DNA of 64,000 nt from a virus, in IMG/VR virus record IMGVR_UViG_3300003690_003472, positions 1 to 64,000 of that record; one strand, 5' to 3'. Position 1 is the stretch's first letter, and each line of letters begins with the position of its first letter. Below are positions 26,054 through 34,485 of this stretch, piece after piece. Below the pieces are notes generated by a model. That model was not told the DNA's origin. It searched no databases and saw nothing but the letters and a program-made list of their open reading frames with translations. The position numbers and the translations under genes were made by a program.

Positions 26054-27304
26054 GTGAAGTGTAGAATTGGAAATGATGAATTAATAGAAATTCTTTCTTT
26101 GGGAGAGCTATATGTTTCTGATTTTCTTACAGAAGGACAAGAGCATCAATCAAACAAATCAGAAATGAAATTGATGCTATCTAAAGAATCTGGCCTCCTT
26201 CAGTTGGAAAACATAGTGGATCCAGATATTATGTATGGTAAATACTGGTATAGGTCCGGAACAAATACAACAATGAAAAAAGAATTGAAAGACGTTGTCG
26301 AGTCTGTTGTGGGGTCGATACCTTGTGAACATGGAGACATTTTTTTAGATATAGCATGCAATGATGGAACTTTATTCAACTTTATACCAGATGGGTTTAC
26401 AACTATTGGTATTGATCCGTGTGACGATACATATGCAAATGAATCTAGAAAATATGCTAATTATATAGTTCAAGATTACTTCAGCGCGGAATCCTATTGG
26501 AAGGTTTCTGCCAAGAAAGCAAAATTGATTACTACGATTGCGATGTTTTATGATCTAGATGACCCTATATCATTTCTTAAGGATATCGATGAAATTATGG
26601 ATGACGAAGGGTTGTTTGTTTTACAGCTTAGTTATACACCTTTGATGCTGCAGCAGCTAGCTTTTGATAATATATGTCACGAGCATGTTTGCTTTTACTC
26701 TTTATCTTCAATGAAATACCTTCTAGACAAAACTGGTTTTAATATTGTCGATTGTATATTAAATGATGTTAACGGCGGCAGCTTTAGGGTGTATATAAGA
26801 AAAAAGATAGCCACTAAAGAATATTTTAAGACTACACCATATCGTGATGTTGCAAACTTTAGAATTAAAAGTTTATTAGAATATGAAAAAAAATTAAATT
26901 TAAATGATCCCAAAATATATAAAAATTTTTATGGCGATATTCTAAAGTTGAAGGAACAGACGGTATCTTTTATTAAAGAACAAAAGTCAAAAGGCAAAAC
27001 CATATGGGGTTATGGTGCCTCTACGAAGGGCAATACTTTGTTGCAATGGTACGGCCTAGGTTGCGATTTGATTGACGGAATTGCAGAAAGAAATCCCGCA
27101 AAATTTGGATTAAAAACAATTGGTACAAATATTCCAATTCACTCAGAGAAAGAAATGAGATTGGCAAACCCAGATTATTTGTTAGTGTTACCATGGCATT
27201 TCATATATGAATTTTGTGATAGAGAAAAAGAATATTTAGAAAGAGGTGGAAAGTTCATCGTTCCGTGCCCTAAATTTGAGATTATTAGTTTGGAGGAGAC
27301 ATAA
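26054..27304 (+). CDS. Sugar C-methyltransferase, SAM-dependent
   Basis: 416 aa, GTG start because the in-register ATG at 26052 is followed at once by TGA. Residues about 90-260 are a class I methyltransferase: IFLDIACNDGTLF near 99 (SAM motif I), TIGIDP and HEHVCFYSL, the latter typical of NDP-sugar C-methyltransferases (TylC3/NovU/EvaC type). The C-terminal domain has WGYGASTKGNTLLQW and LVLPWHF. The usual N-terminal four-Cys zinc site is reduced to one Cys. It would make a branched-chain sugar. Confidence 0.75.
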   Translation: MKCRIGNDELIEILSLGELYVSDFLTEGQEHQSNKSEMKLMLSKESGLLQLENIVDPDIMYGKYWYRSGTNTTMKKELKDVVESVVGSIPCEHGDIFLDIACNDGTLFNFIPDGFTTIGIDPCDDTYANESRKYANYIVQDYFSAESYWKVSAKKAKLITTIAMFYDLDDPISFLKDIDEIMDDEGLFVLQLSYTPLMLQQLAFDNICHEHVCFYSLSSMKYLLDKTGFNIVDCILNDVNGGSFRVYIRKKIATKEYFKTTPYRDVANFRIKSLLEYEKKLNLNDPKIYKNFYGDILKLKEQTVSFIKEQKSKGKTIWGYGASTKGNTLLQWYGLGCDLIDGIAERNPAKFGLKTIGTNIPIHSEKEMRLANPDYLLVLPWHFIYEFCDREKEYLERGGKFIVPCPKFEIISLEET

Positions 27305-27314
27305 AATAAATACA

Positions 27315-28040
27315 GTGTTTTTCAAAGATGAATTAAATTCAGAATTAAAATCTCTTTTAGAAGATAAAAGGGTAGCAGTTGTTGGGCCCGCCCATTATCT
27401 TACCGGTAAATCGCAAGGAAGTATCATTGACGATTATGATATTGTGATTAGGCCCAATCAGTTTGCTGTACCACCACATTTGCACGAGGATTACGGATCA
27501 CGAACAGACGTCATGTTCCATAACTGCGGGACTCCCTGGATGGATGGGTTAAAAGAACAGGTTGCAGAAAATCCCGAAGATTTCAGAGCATTAAAGATGG
27601 TTGTTTGCCCAGTAATTAAAGCAGATCATTCCGAAAATAATTTTATGTCTTGGCCAGATGATCACATTAGTGCTTGTGCATATAATTTTAAAAGTATAAG
27701 CACTGTTACTCCGTTTTATTGGATAGGCGTTAAAAATTACCGCGCGGCTTATAAGCAAATAGGCTGTCAACCATATACTGGGATCATGACGATTTGCACG
27801 GTGTTGCACTATCCAATCCGCGAACTTTATGTTACTGGGTTTGATTTTTATACTGGTGCAAGAGTTTATCATGATGGGTTTTTAAGTTCTTTTGACTTGG
27901 ATTGCGAATCACAGAATTCTGGAGGAAGCCACGGCGGTAACAGCAATCAAGCTCAGATGGTATTTTTAAAAAAACTTTGTAATAAAATAGATATATTATC
28001 TATAGACCACAGCCTTCGTGAAATACTTTCTAAAATATAA
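27315..28040 (+). CDS. GT29-like sialyltransferase
   Basis: About 241 aa from GTG 27315; a frame start at 27246 would lie inside the upstream gene, and a GGAGGA at 27292-27297 supports initiation just after its stop, so the start is uncertain. RVAVVGPAHYLTGKSQG... IDDYDIVIRPNQ and YGSRTDVMFHN match the large sialyl motif of GT29 (VVG..., ID..D.ViR.N, D.G.rTd). PYTGIMTICTVLHYPIRELYVTGF resembles the small motif, and a His-rich segment SHGGNSN stands where the VS motif occurs. It would transfer a CMP-activated nonulosonate. It directly precedes the NeuB and NeuA genes. Confidence 0.65.
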   Translation: MFFKDELNSELKSLLEDKRVAVVGPAHYLTGKSQGSIIDDYDIVIRPNQFAVPPHLHEDYGSRTDVMFHNCGTPWMDGLKEQVAENPEDFRALKMVVCPVIKADHSENNFMSWPDDHISACAYNFKSISTVTPFYWIGVKNYRAAYKQIGCQPYTGIMTICTVLHYPIRELYVTGFDFYTGARVYHDGFLSSFDLDCESQNSGGSHGGNSNQAQMVFLKKLCNKIDILSIDHSLREILSKI

Positions 28041-28056
28041 ATTAATTTATAAAAAG

Positions 28057-28075
28057 CTGCCAGGCCACCTGGCAG
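28057..28075. terminator. Strong hairpin with A-tract upstream, terminator or attenuator
   Basis: CTGCCAGG (28057-28064) and CCTGGCAG (28068-28075) form an exact 8-bp GC-rich stem with a 3-nt loop, in the 136-nt gap after the GT29-like gene. On the plus strand no T run follows. On the minus strand the stem is followed by CTTTTTAT, so it is a better terminator for antisense transcription. It could also shield the 3' end of the upstream mRNA. Confidence 0.55.
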
Positions 28076-28128
28076 TGACAGCCACCCAACATAGAAATAA
28101 GTAAAAATAACTTTAATTATTTTGTCTC

Positions 28129-28157
28129 TTGTGGTATCGTGGTGTAGTGTTTATTAT
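28129..28157 (+). promoter_or_regulatory. Possible internal promoter before the neuB gene
   Basis: TTGTGG (28129-28134), a 17-nt spacer and TATTAT (28152-28157). An AAGGAGG Shine-Dalgarno follows at 28163-28169 before the GTG start. It lies in one of the few sizeable gaps within the island and after a strong hairpin, consistent with a separate transcription unit for the nonulosonate genes. The -35 box is weak. Confidence 0.45.
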
Positions 28158-28176
28158 CATTTAAGGAGGACACAAG

Positions 28177-29013
28177 GTGAGCAAAATATATGTTATTGCC
28201 GAAATAGGGATTAATCATAATGGTGACATGGATTTAGCTAAACAGCTAATTTCAATAGCCAAAAGCGCCGGTTGCAACGCTGTTAAATTCCAGAAACGAA
28301 CCATAAAAGATGTATATACGGAAAAGGAATTGAATAGGCCTCGGGAAAGCCCATGGGGCACCACGAATAGAGAGCAAAAAGAAGGTTTAGAATTTTCTAT
28401 TGAACAATACAGAAAATTACAAGACTTTTCTGTGAGCCTTGGCCTAGATTTTATTGTTTCATGTTGGGATGTGAATAGCGTAGACTTAATAGAAGAATAT
28501 TTGAATATAAAATATCATAAAGTTGCATCTGCTTCAATTACGGACCATCAATTTCTAAAGAAGTTAAACTTAACAGGAAGGCCAGTCATTCTTTCAACGG
28601 GGATGTCAAATCAAAGACAGGTGGACGCTGCTATGGAAATATTAGATAATGTAGAGTATGTTCTTGCCTGCACTAGCACATATCCCACAAAAGCTGATGA
28701 ATTGAATCTTTCCTATATTAAAACGCTTAAAGGAAGGTTCACGGATTGTAAGGTTGGGTTTTCTAACCACTATAATGGCCATGATGCATGTGTCGCAGCT
28801 GCAGCCCTAGGTGCAGAGTGTATTGAGTTTCATATCACTCATGATAGGGCTGCATATGGTTCGGATCAGTCTGCCTCGATTGAAAATTCTAGCGAACTTG
28901 TGCGAGCAATTAGAAAAGTAGAGATGATGCTTGGAGACGGAATAAAAAAGATCTATAAATCAGAGGTGCCAATTGCTGAAAAATTAAGGAAAATAGATGA
29001 CACCCTATCTTAA
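28177..29013 (+). CDS. neuB: NeuB-like nonulosonate (sialic acid) synthase, barrel domain only
   Basis: 278 aa, GTG start with strong SD. VIAEIGINHNGDMDLAK (5-21) is the NeuB signature. VKFQKR near 36 supplies the active-site Lys, KVASASITD replaces the usual K..S.E, VILSTGMS follows, and GFSNH near 195 gives the metal-binding His. The barrel end reads IEFHITHD where family members have (V/I)EKHFT. The C-terminal SAF (antifreeze-like) domain of about 60 residues is absent; full-length NeuB is about 345 aa. It condenses a hexosamine-type aldose with phosphoenolpyruvate. Overlaps neuA by 17 nt. Confidence 0.8.
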   Translation: MSKIYVIAEIGINHNGDMDLAKQLISIAKSAGCNAVKFQKRTIKDVYTEKELNRPRESPWGTTNREQKEGLEFSIEQYRKLQDFSVSLGLDFIVSCWDVNSVDLIEEYLNIKYHKVASASITDHQFLKKLNLTGRPVILSTGMSNQRQVDAAMEILDNVEYVLACTSTYPTKADELNLSYIKTLKGRFTDCKVGFSNHYNGHDACVAAAALGAECIEFHITHDRAAYGSDQSASIENSSELVRAIRKVEMMLGDGIKKIYKSEVPIAEKLRKIDDTLS

Positions 29014-29683
29014 CGAGCTTAAAGTTATTATTCCTGCACGCGGCGGCAGCAAGGGCGTCCCAAAAAAGAATATACGTTTGTTAGGCGGTCTGCCACTAAT
29101 CGCATACCCTATTTTAGAAGCCAAGAAATGTAAAAACATATCCACAGTTTATGTTTCTACGGATAGTTCTGAAATAGCAGGCACAGCAAAAGAATATGGA
29201 GCAGAAATCATCGAGAGACCGGCGCAATACGCCACAGACGAATCATTGGATATCGATGTTATGAGACACGCAGTAACACACTTGGACGACTTTGGAGATA
29301 TAATACACTTACGTGCAACAACTCCGAATATTTCGGTGCTCTTCATAGATAAGGCGATAGAATATTTTTTAGATAATTCTTCGTGTACATCTTTAAGATC
29401 AGCACACGAGTGCCCTGAAACGGCATACAAATATTTTCAAAAAAATGGAGCATATTGGCAAGGGCTGTTTGATGATCAATTTAAGGGTGAGTATTATAAT
29501 CAGCCGCGCCAGTCTCTTCCAAAAACCTATCATCCCAATGGGTATGTTGATATCATCAAGCCTTCGTGGTTTATGAACGGCGATTCTCTTCATGGTGATA
29601 AAATGTTGGCGTTTGAAACTCCCTATGTTCACGAGGTCGATACAATCGATGATTTTAAGATTTTAGAGGCGCTTTGTGGTTAA
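28997..29683 (+). CDS. neuA: CMP-nonulosonate (acylneuraminate) cytidylyltransferase
   Basis: 228 aa. VIIPARGGSKGVPKKNIR (residues 10-27) is the CTP-binding motif of NeuA. VSTDSSEIA and EIIERPAQYATDES follow, and PNGYVDI near 178 and HEVDTIDDF at the end match the family's sugar and metal sites. It activates the NeuB product as CMP-sugar for the GT29-like transferase two genes upstream. Translationally coupled to neuB and the aminotransferase gene. LegF and PseF have the same fold, so the exact nonulosonate is open. Confidence 0.88.
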   Translation: MTPYLNELKVIIPARGGSKGVPKKNIRLLGGLPLIAYPILEAKKCKNISTVYVSTDSSEIAGTAKEYGAEIIERPAQYATDESLDIDVMRHAVTHLDDFGDIIHLRATTPNISVLFIDKAIEYFLDNSSCTSLRSAHECPETAYKYFQKNGAYWQGLFDDQFKGEYYNQPRQSLPKTYHPNGYVDIIKPSWFMNGDSLHGDKMLAFETPYVHEVDTIDDFKILEALCG

Positions 29684-30929
29684 GACTAAATACCGCCACA
29701 TAAAAGACAACTTCGTCCTAGGCCCAGACATTTCTGATTTTCACCCAAACGATTATGAATCTAAAAATATAATCTCTCAAATGTCTATTGTGTGGCATCG
29801 CGCTGAAGATTTTAATGTATATGATAAGGAGGGTAATAAGTGGATTGATATGACTTCTGGCATCTTTGTTACCAACTCTGGGCACTCTAATCCAAAAGTT
29901 ATTAAAGCGATAAAAGATCAATTAGATAGACAGCTGTCGTTTTCGTTTATGTATCCAACTGAAATTAGAAAAAAACTTGCTAAGAAGATATTAGGTATAT
30001 CCCCCCAGCACTTTGAAAAAGTGGTTTTTTTAAACACGGGCAGCGAAGCACTAGACAGTGCCTACAAACTTATAAAATATTGGGCTTCAAAAAATAATAA
30101 AAGATATATAGTTTGCTTTGAGGGGAGTTACCACGGCCGCGTTTTAAGTGCAGATTTGATGTCTGGGGGCCCTAACAATTCAAGCTGGTCCGGTGCAAAA
30201 GATGAAGACATAGTATTTTTAAAATTTCCTTATGATTCAAGTACTAAATTTGACCCCTCTTTGCTACCGCCAGCTGGCGAAATTGCAGGCTTTGTTTTAG
30301 AAACCTATCAGGGTTGGAGTTCACAGTTTTATCCACAAGAATATTTTAATGATTTATATAAATTTGCTAAGGATAATGGTTGTTTGATCTGTTTTGATGA
30401 AGTGCAAGCAGGGCTTTATAGAATGGGAAAATTATACGGATATATGACCTATGATGACAAAATAAAACCAGATATTGTTTGCTTGGGTAAAGCGGTGGCA
30501 TCTCCGCTGCCAATGTCTGTTATATTAAGCACAGCAGAATTAATAGACGGGGCGAAGAAAATGGGAGGCACACATTCTGGAAATCCTTTGTGCTGCGCAG
30601 CGGCCATGGCCAATATAGATATTTTAAATGATCCACGTTTTCAAGAAGAACTATCTCATAAGGTGAAAGTATTCGAAAATAGAATGGAGCGCCTTGAAAA
30701 ATATTCTTGCATTGACTATGTTAACGCACGCGGCCTTGTCGGTGCTATACTTTTTTATGATAAAAAAATATCTGATCATGTTGTTGTCAATATGGTTAAA
30801 CAGGGTGTGCTACCAGTGAATACTTGGTCACACTCTATTAAACTTGGCCCCCCGCTGACTATAGCGCCCGAAGCATTAGAGGAAGCATTTGATGTTATAG
30901 AAAAAATTATTTTAGACGTAGGTGAGTAA
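29676..30929 (+). CDS. Class III PLP aminotransferase (glutamate-1-semialdehyde-aminomutase-like)
   Basis: 417 aa, GTG start overlapping neuA by 8 nt. The class III order is complete: TSGIFVTNSGHSNPKV, FLNTGSEALDSAYKLIK near 117, FEGSYHGR near 148, CFDEVQAGLYRMGKL near 240, and the PLP lysine in CLGKAVASPLPMSVIL near 271. HSGNPLCCAA follows. Class III enzymes act on omega-amino or semialdehyde groups, unusual for sugar nucleotides, which normally use DegT enzymes. Coupling to neuA implies work on a nonulosonate or its precursor; this is inference. Confidence 0.85.
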   Translation: MVKTKYRHIKDNFVLGPDISDFHPNDYESKNIISQMSIVWHRAEDFNVYDKEGNKWIDMTSGIFVTNSGHSNPKVIKAIKDQLDRQLSFSFMYPTEIRKKLAKKILGISPQHFEKVVFLNTGSEALDSAYKLIKYWASKNNKRYIVCFEGSYHGRVLSADLMSGGPNNSSWSGAKDEDIVFLKFPYDSSTKFDPSLLPPAGEIAGFVLETYQGWSSQFYPQEYFNDLYKFAKDNGCLICFDEVQAGLYRMGKLYGYMTYDDKIKPDIVCLGKAVASPLPMSVILSTAELIDGAKKMGGTHSGNPLCCAAAMANIDILNDPRFQEELSHKVKVFENRMERLEKYSCIDYVNARGLVGAILFYDKKISDHVVVNMVKQGVLPVNTWSHSIKLGPPLTIAPEALEEAFDVIEKIILDVGE

Positions 30930-31633
30930 TGAGTTCAATTTATAATAAAAAATATATTGATATAACATATAAGGGAAAAAAGTCTGATTATCCTGCAAAA
31001 TTTTGCAATGAATTATTTTCCAAACACAAAAAGGGTAGTAAAATATTAGATATAGGCTGTGGTAACGGCGACTTTACTATAGAATTGATAAATATGGGCT
31101 TCGACGTGCAGGGTATTGACATAGGTGAATCAAACTCTTTACAAGATAAATTTAAAAAGGTAGATTTACAAAACGAGTCTTATCCGTATGAAGATGAATC
31201 TTTTGATATTATTTTTACAAAATCAGTTATAGAGCATCTAAGCACGCCCGACTTTTTAGTGGATGAGGCATATCGCCTATTAAAACCTAATGGTGTTTTT
31301 ATATGCCTTACTCCAAGTTGGAAACACTCTTATAAAGAACAATTTTATATAGATCACACACACGTCACTCCTTTTACAAGACATTCTTTAGAGACAATCT
31401 GTGAATTATCAGGATTTAAATCAAAGTGCACTTATTTTTATCAACTGCCGTTGTTGTGGAAATATCCGACACTTGGGGTTTTTAGGTGGATATTAAATTT
31501 ATTTAATTTACCATACAGGCCATTTTCTGAATATGATTTGTGGTCAACCAACTTGAATAAAATAATTAGATTTTCTAGAGAAGCTATGTTGTTGTGTATT
31601 GCAACTAAAGAGAAAATAAATGATAAAACTTAG
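30929..31633 (+). CDS. Class I SAM-dependent methyltransferase
   Basis: 234 aa. ILDIGCGNGDFTIELI near residue 34 is SAM motif I, FDVQGIDIG motif II, and FDIIFTKSVIEHL near 90 motif IV. LLKPNGVFICLTPSW completes a Methyltransf_11/25-type core. The C-terminal part, with HVTPFTRHSLETICELSGF, resembles methyltransferases of polysaccharide clusters. It probably O- or N-methylates a sugar. The ATG shares a base with the previous stop (TAATG). Confidence 0.8.
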   Translation: MSSIYNKKYIDITYKGKKSDYPAKFCNELFSKHKKGSKILDIGCGNGDFTIELINMGFDVQGIDIGESNSLQDKFKKVDLQNESYPYEDESFDIIFTKSVIEHLSTPDFLVDEAYRLLKPNGVFICLTPSWKHSYKEQFYIDHTHVTPFTRHSLETICELSGFKSKCTYFYQLPLLWKYPTLGVFRWILNLFNLPYRPFSEYDLWSTNLNKIIRFSREAMLLCIATKEKINDKT

Positions 31634-32066
31634 ACACGTAGGAATAACAACACAAAATATGCAAAAGGCATTGGAATTATATCGAGATATTTTTGGCCTT
31701 GAGGTTGTTTGGGATGAAATTGAAGAAAGTCCCTTTATAGACCGTCTTTCCGGGTTGTTAGATGTTAAAGCGCACACCGTAAAACTAAGAGATGAAAAAG
31801 GCGCAATGATAGAATTATTACACTTTTTGTCACATCCGGACGAAAATTGCGAGGACAACAAGACAAAAATGATCAATAAAATAGGCTGTTCTCATATTGC
31901 CATTACTGTGGAGGATATTGATGTGATGTATGATAAACTAATTAACATCGGCCTTTCTTTTAACAACGAGCCAGAAAGACACCCAGACATTAACGTCCCA
32001 GCGAAAGTTGCATTTTGTAGAGATTTTGATGGAACACTAATCGAAATAGTAGAGGTTACGAAGTAA
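31620..32066 (+). CDS. VOC-superfamily (glyoxalase/methylmalonyl-CoA epimerase-like) protein
   Basis: 148 aa with two beta-alpha-beta-beta-beta halves. Metal ligands are in place: LRHVGITTQNM (His6), MIELLHFL (Glu), CSHIAITVEDI (His) and GTLIEIVEV (Glu). This HEHE set is that of epimerases and glyoxalases that form a metal-stabilised enediolate. In this context it may epimerise or isomerise a keto-sugar. It overlaps the methyltransferase by 14 nt. Confidence 0.8.
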   Translation: MIKLRHVGITTQNMQKALELYRDIFGLEVVWDEIEESPFIDRLSGLLDVKAHTVKLRDEKGAMIELLHFLSHPDENCEDNKTKMINKIGCSHIAITVEDIDVMYDKLINIGLSFNNEPERHPDINVPAKVAFCRDFDGTLIEIVEVTK

Positions 32067-32068
32067 AT

Positions 32069-32167
32069 ATGTTTTCTGTAAAAGGCAAAGTAATAATAGT
32101 AACTGGCTCCTCCGGAGGCATAGGTTCTGCAAAATCTGCATATCAACTGGAGTATGATGTAAAATGA
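32069..32167 (+). pseudogene. Truncated SDR: N-terminal Rossmann fragment of 32 aa
   Basis: An ATG two bases after the VOC stop opens a 32-codon frame, MFSVKGKVIIVTGSSGGIGSAKSAYQLEYDVK, ending TGA 32165-32167. Residues 3-20 are the cofactor-binding start of a short-chain dehydrogenase (VIIVTGSSGGIG); the remaining roughly 220 residues are missing. The stop overlaps the next ATG by 4 nt, so the remnant could still couple translation. It is best read as a gene worn down by deletion, with intact SDRs at 32915 and 34482. Confidence 0.6.
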
Positions 32168-32931
32168 AACTAGGGCTGATTCAAGGAAGATTAAGTAAGC
32201 CAATTGAGGGATATCAAGATACCCCTGTTGATTGGAGGAGTGAATTTGATAGAATGAAAATAATTGGTTTAACTCACATGGAGTGGGTAGTAACTAGTAG
32301 ATCTTTTTCTAACAACCCGATATTTTTTGAAAATGTTACTTCATATCCAATTTATTCTATCTGCGCTGATAATCTTGTATCTTCATTAATTGATAACAAA
32401 AACTTCTTGCAACACAATCTCTATCCAATATGCGAAGCAGCGTTAAAAAACAACATTGAATATGTCACTATTCCTCTTTTGGAAGCTTCTTCTTTAGAGT
32501 GTGATCATAAATTAGATATTTTTTGTAAATTATTTCAAACAATTTGTAAAAAATATCATAAACTTAAATTTTCATTAGAAACGGAATTAGCGATTAATAA
32601 GATACCAAAGCTTTTAAACATATCAGATAATATAAGATTAACGTATGACACAGGAAATTCAACAGCGTACGGAATAGATCACAAACTTTATATTAGCAAG
32701 TTTTCAAATGTAATAAATAATGTGCACTTAAAGGATAGAGAATTTTCTGGAGCTTCTGTCACACCAGCAACAGGCGATACAGATTTTGATTTAATATTCA
32801 GCCTTTTAAATGATCATAAGTATTCTAGTATATACACGCTACAAACTGCAAGAGAAGAAGCAGGCAAGGAAGAACAAACAATAAGTAGACATTGCAACAT
32901 TTTAAGGAGTATTTATGCAAAACAAAAGTAA
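32164..32931 (+). CDS. Xylose-isomerase-like TIM-barrel sugar isomerase/epimerase
   Basis: 255 aa. MKLGLIQGRLSKP is the opening of the sugar phosphate isomerase/epimerase (AP_endonuc_2-like) family. Metal-site residues follow family order: LETEL near 140, LTYDTGNS near 160, VHLKDRE near 192 with the His and Asp, and LQTAREE near 227. These enzymes isomerise or epimerise small sugars and inositols through a divalent metal. It may supply the aldose substrate for one of the NeuB-like enzymes. It overlaps the next gene by 17 nt. Confidence 0.75.
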   Translation: MKLGLIQGRLSKPIEGYQDTPVDWRSEFDRMKIIGLTHMEWVVTSRSFSNNPIFFENVTSYPIYSICADNLVSSLIDNKNFLQHNLYPICEAALKNNIEYVTIPLLEASSLECDHKLDIFCKLFQTICKKYHKLKFSLETELAINKIPKLLNISDNIRLTYDTGNSTAYGIDHKLYISKFSNVINNVHLKDREFSGASVTPATGDTDFDLIFSLLNDHKYSSIYTLQTAREEAGKEEQTISRHCNILRSIYAKQK

Positions 32932-33739
32932 TTTATTTGATTTAACCGGTAAAACCGCAATCGTTACCGGAGCAGGTGGCTTATTAGGGCCAAAGCATGC
33001 TGAAGCGCTATTAGAATATGGAGCCCATGTTGTGCTAACAGATTGGCACGAAGATAGAGTCCAAAAGGTTAGTGAAGAGTTCAATCAGAAATACGGAGAA
33101 GGGAGAACTTCATACTATTATATGGATGTAACTGATAAGCAATCAATTTTAGATGTGGCAAATAAACTAGAAAGAGTTGACATATTGATAAACAATGCGG
33201 CAAAGGATCCAAAGCCAAAGCAGGGCAACGCGCTTTCTCCCGCATCTAGGTTCGAAACAATGACAGAGCAGTTCTGGACAGAGGGAATTGATGCGGCTTT
33301 AAACGGAACTTTTTTATGCTCACAGGCATTTTCTAATAAAATGTTGACACAAGGTGGTGGAGTTATTTTAAACATTTCTTCTGATCTTGGAGTGATAGCA
33401 CCCGATCAGAGAATTTATCGCAAAGAAGGTCTGAAAGAAGAACAACAAAGTGTAAAGCCTATAACTTATTCTGCTGCCAAGTGGGCAATTGTTGGCATGA
33501 CCAAATATCTTGCGGTTTATTTTGCCAAGAAAAACATCAGAGTTAATTGTCTTAGCCCCACTGGTGTAGCCAACGGATATCCAGAGGATTTTGTATCAAA
33601 ATTAACGAATATAATCCCCATGGGTAGAATGGCTGATAGAAATGAATACAAAAGCGCTATAGTTTTTATGTGCTCAGAGGCAAGCTCGTATATGACAGGG
33701 CACAACTTAGTCATGGACGGAGGAAAGACGGTTTGGTAA
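32915..33739 (+). CDS. Short-chain dehydrogenase/reductase
   Basis: 274 aa classical SDR. TAIVTGAGGLLGPKHAEALL near 12 (TGxxxGxG variant), INNAA near 89, SSDLG near 147, YSAAKWA near 186 (YxxxK) and VNCLSPTG near 211. NAD(P)-dependent oxidation or reduction of a hydroxyl/keto group on a sugar is expected. It ends VMDGGKTVW, as usual for the class. The next gene's TTG start lies within its last codons. Confidence 0.85.
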   Translation: MQNKSNLFDLTGKTAIVTGAGGLLGPKHAEALLEYGAHVVLTDWHEDRVQKVSEEFNQKYGEGRTSYYYMDVTDKQSILDVANKLERVDILINNAAKDPKPKQGNALSPASRFETMTEQFWTEGIDAALNGTFLCSQAFSNKMLTQGGGVILNISSDLGVIAPDQRIYRKEGLKEEQQSVKPITYSAAKWAIVGMTKYLAVYFAKKNIRVNCLSPTGVANGYPEDFVSKLTNIIPMGRMADRNEYKSAIVFMCSEASSYMTGHNLVMDGGKTVW

Positions 33740-34485
33740 GCATCATAACAGAAATAGGCTTGAATCACTTTGGAAGTGTAAACTTGGCACATCAATACGT
33801 TGATATATTGGTGAAAACAAAGACAGATGGAATCTCTTTTCAAATAAGAGAACCAGAGTTTTACGAAAGACCAGAAAAAAAACATCTATTTCTTTTAGAC
33901 GAAGACTACATAAGCCTATATAACAAGGTTAAAGCAGGTGGAAAAAAATTTGGAGTCGCCATAGCAGACTTAAATAAAGTCGACTTCTTTGAATCTTTGG
34001 GGGCAGATTTTTATAAAATTATCCGCAATGATATGACAAATGATTTACTTGTTAGTAAATTATTATCAACCGGTAAAAAGGTTATAGTTTCAACTGGATT
34101 AAGCACTAGCAAAGATATAGATAATTTTGTTGAAAAATTTAACCATAATAAAAATTTCGTACTTAATCACACGCAGTTATCATATGAAGAGGGCGATTGT
34201 AATTTGAAAGCCATCAAACACTTGAGGCAGAAATATGACGTACCGATTTCTTTTGGAAGTCACTGTTGTAATCACAATGTTTTATATATGTCCCTTTGCT
34301 TTAAACCAACAGATATTTTATTTTATGTAAAAAGGGATGGTAAAATTAAATATCCGGATGATAAACATGCAATACAATTAAAGGATGTGGCTTTAGTATC
34401 AAAAAATATAAAAAATTTATCAAAAGCAGTAGGTACTGGCCAAAAAACAAAAATAGGAAATAAAATAACGGAGATGAAAATATGA
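33733..34485 (+). CDS. Divergent second NeuB-like protein
   Basis: 250 aa from TTG 33733, with GGAGGA about 9 nt upstream; the longer frame from 33670 would overlap the SDR by 70 nt. SIITEIGLNHFGSVNLAHQ retains the NeuB signature EIGxNHxG, and VIVSTGLST and ISFGSHC (His) are kept. But the family's VKFQ is ISFQIR, the terminal EKHFT is FYVKRD, and there is no SAF domain. PDDKHAIQLKD matches the PDH..S..P.E region. It may be an active enzyme of different specificity or a non-catalytic relative; the sequence cannot say. Overlaps the next gene by 4 nt. Confidence 0.65.
   Translation: MVSIITEIGLNHFGSVNLAHQYVDILVKTKTDGISFQIREPEFYERPEKKHLFLLDEDYISLYNKVKAGGKKFGVAIADLNKVDFFESLGADFYKIIRNDMTNDLLVSKLLSTGKKVIVSTGLSTSKDIDNFVEKFNHNKNFVLNHTQLSYEEGDCNLKAIKHLRQKYDVPISFGSHCCNHNVLYMSLCFKPTDILFYVKRDGKIKYPDDKHAIQLKDVALVSKNIKNLSKAVGTGQKTKIGNKITEMKI

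Noticed and set aside
27246-27314. Upstream extension of the GT29-like gene
   Set aside because: The extra N-terminal residues (basic, Arg-rich) are the out-of-frame reading of the methyltransferase gene's end; a SD near 27292 favours a later start.
33670-33732. Upstream extension of the second NeuB-like gene
   Set aside because: It overlaps the conserved end of the SDR gene, while the NeuB-like homology begins right after TTG 33733.
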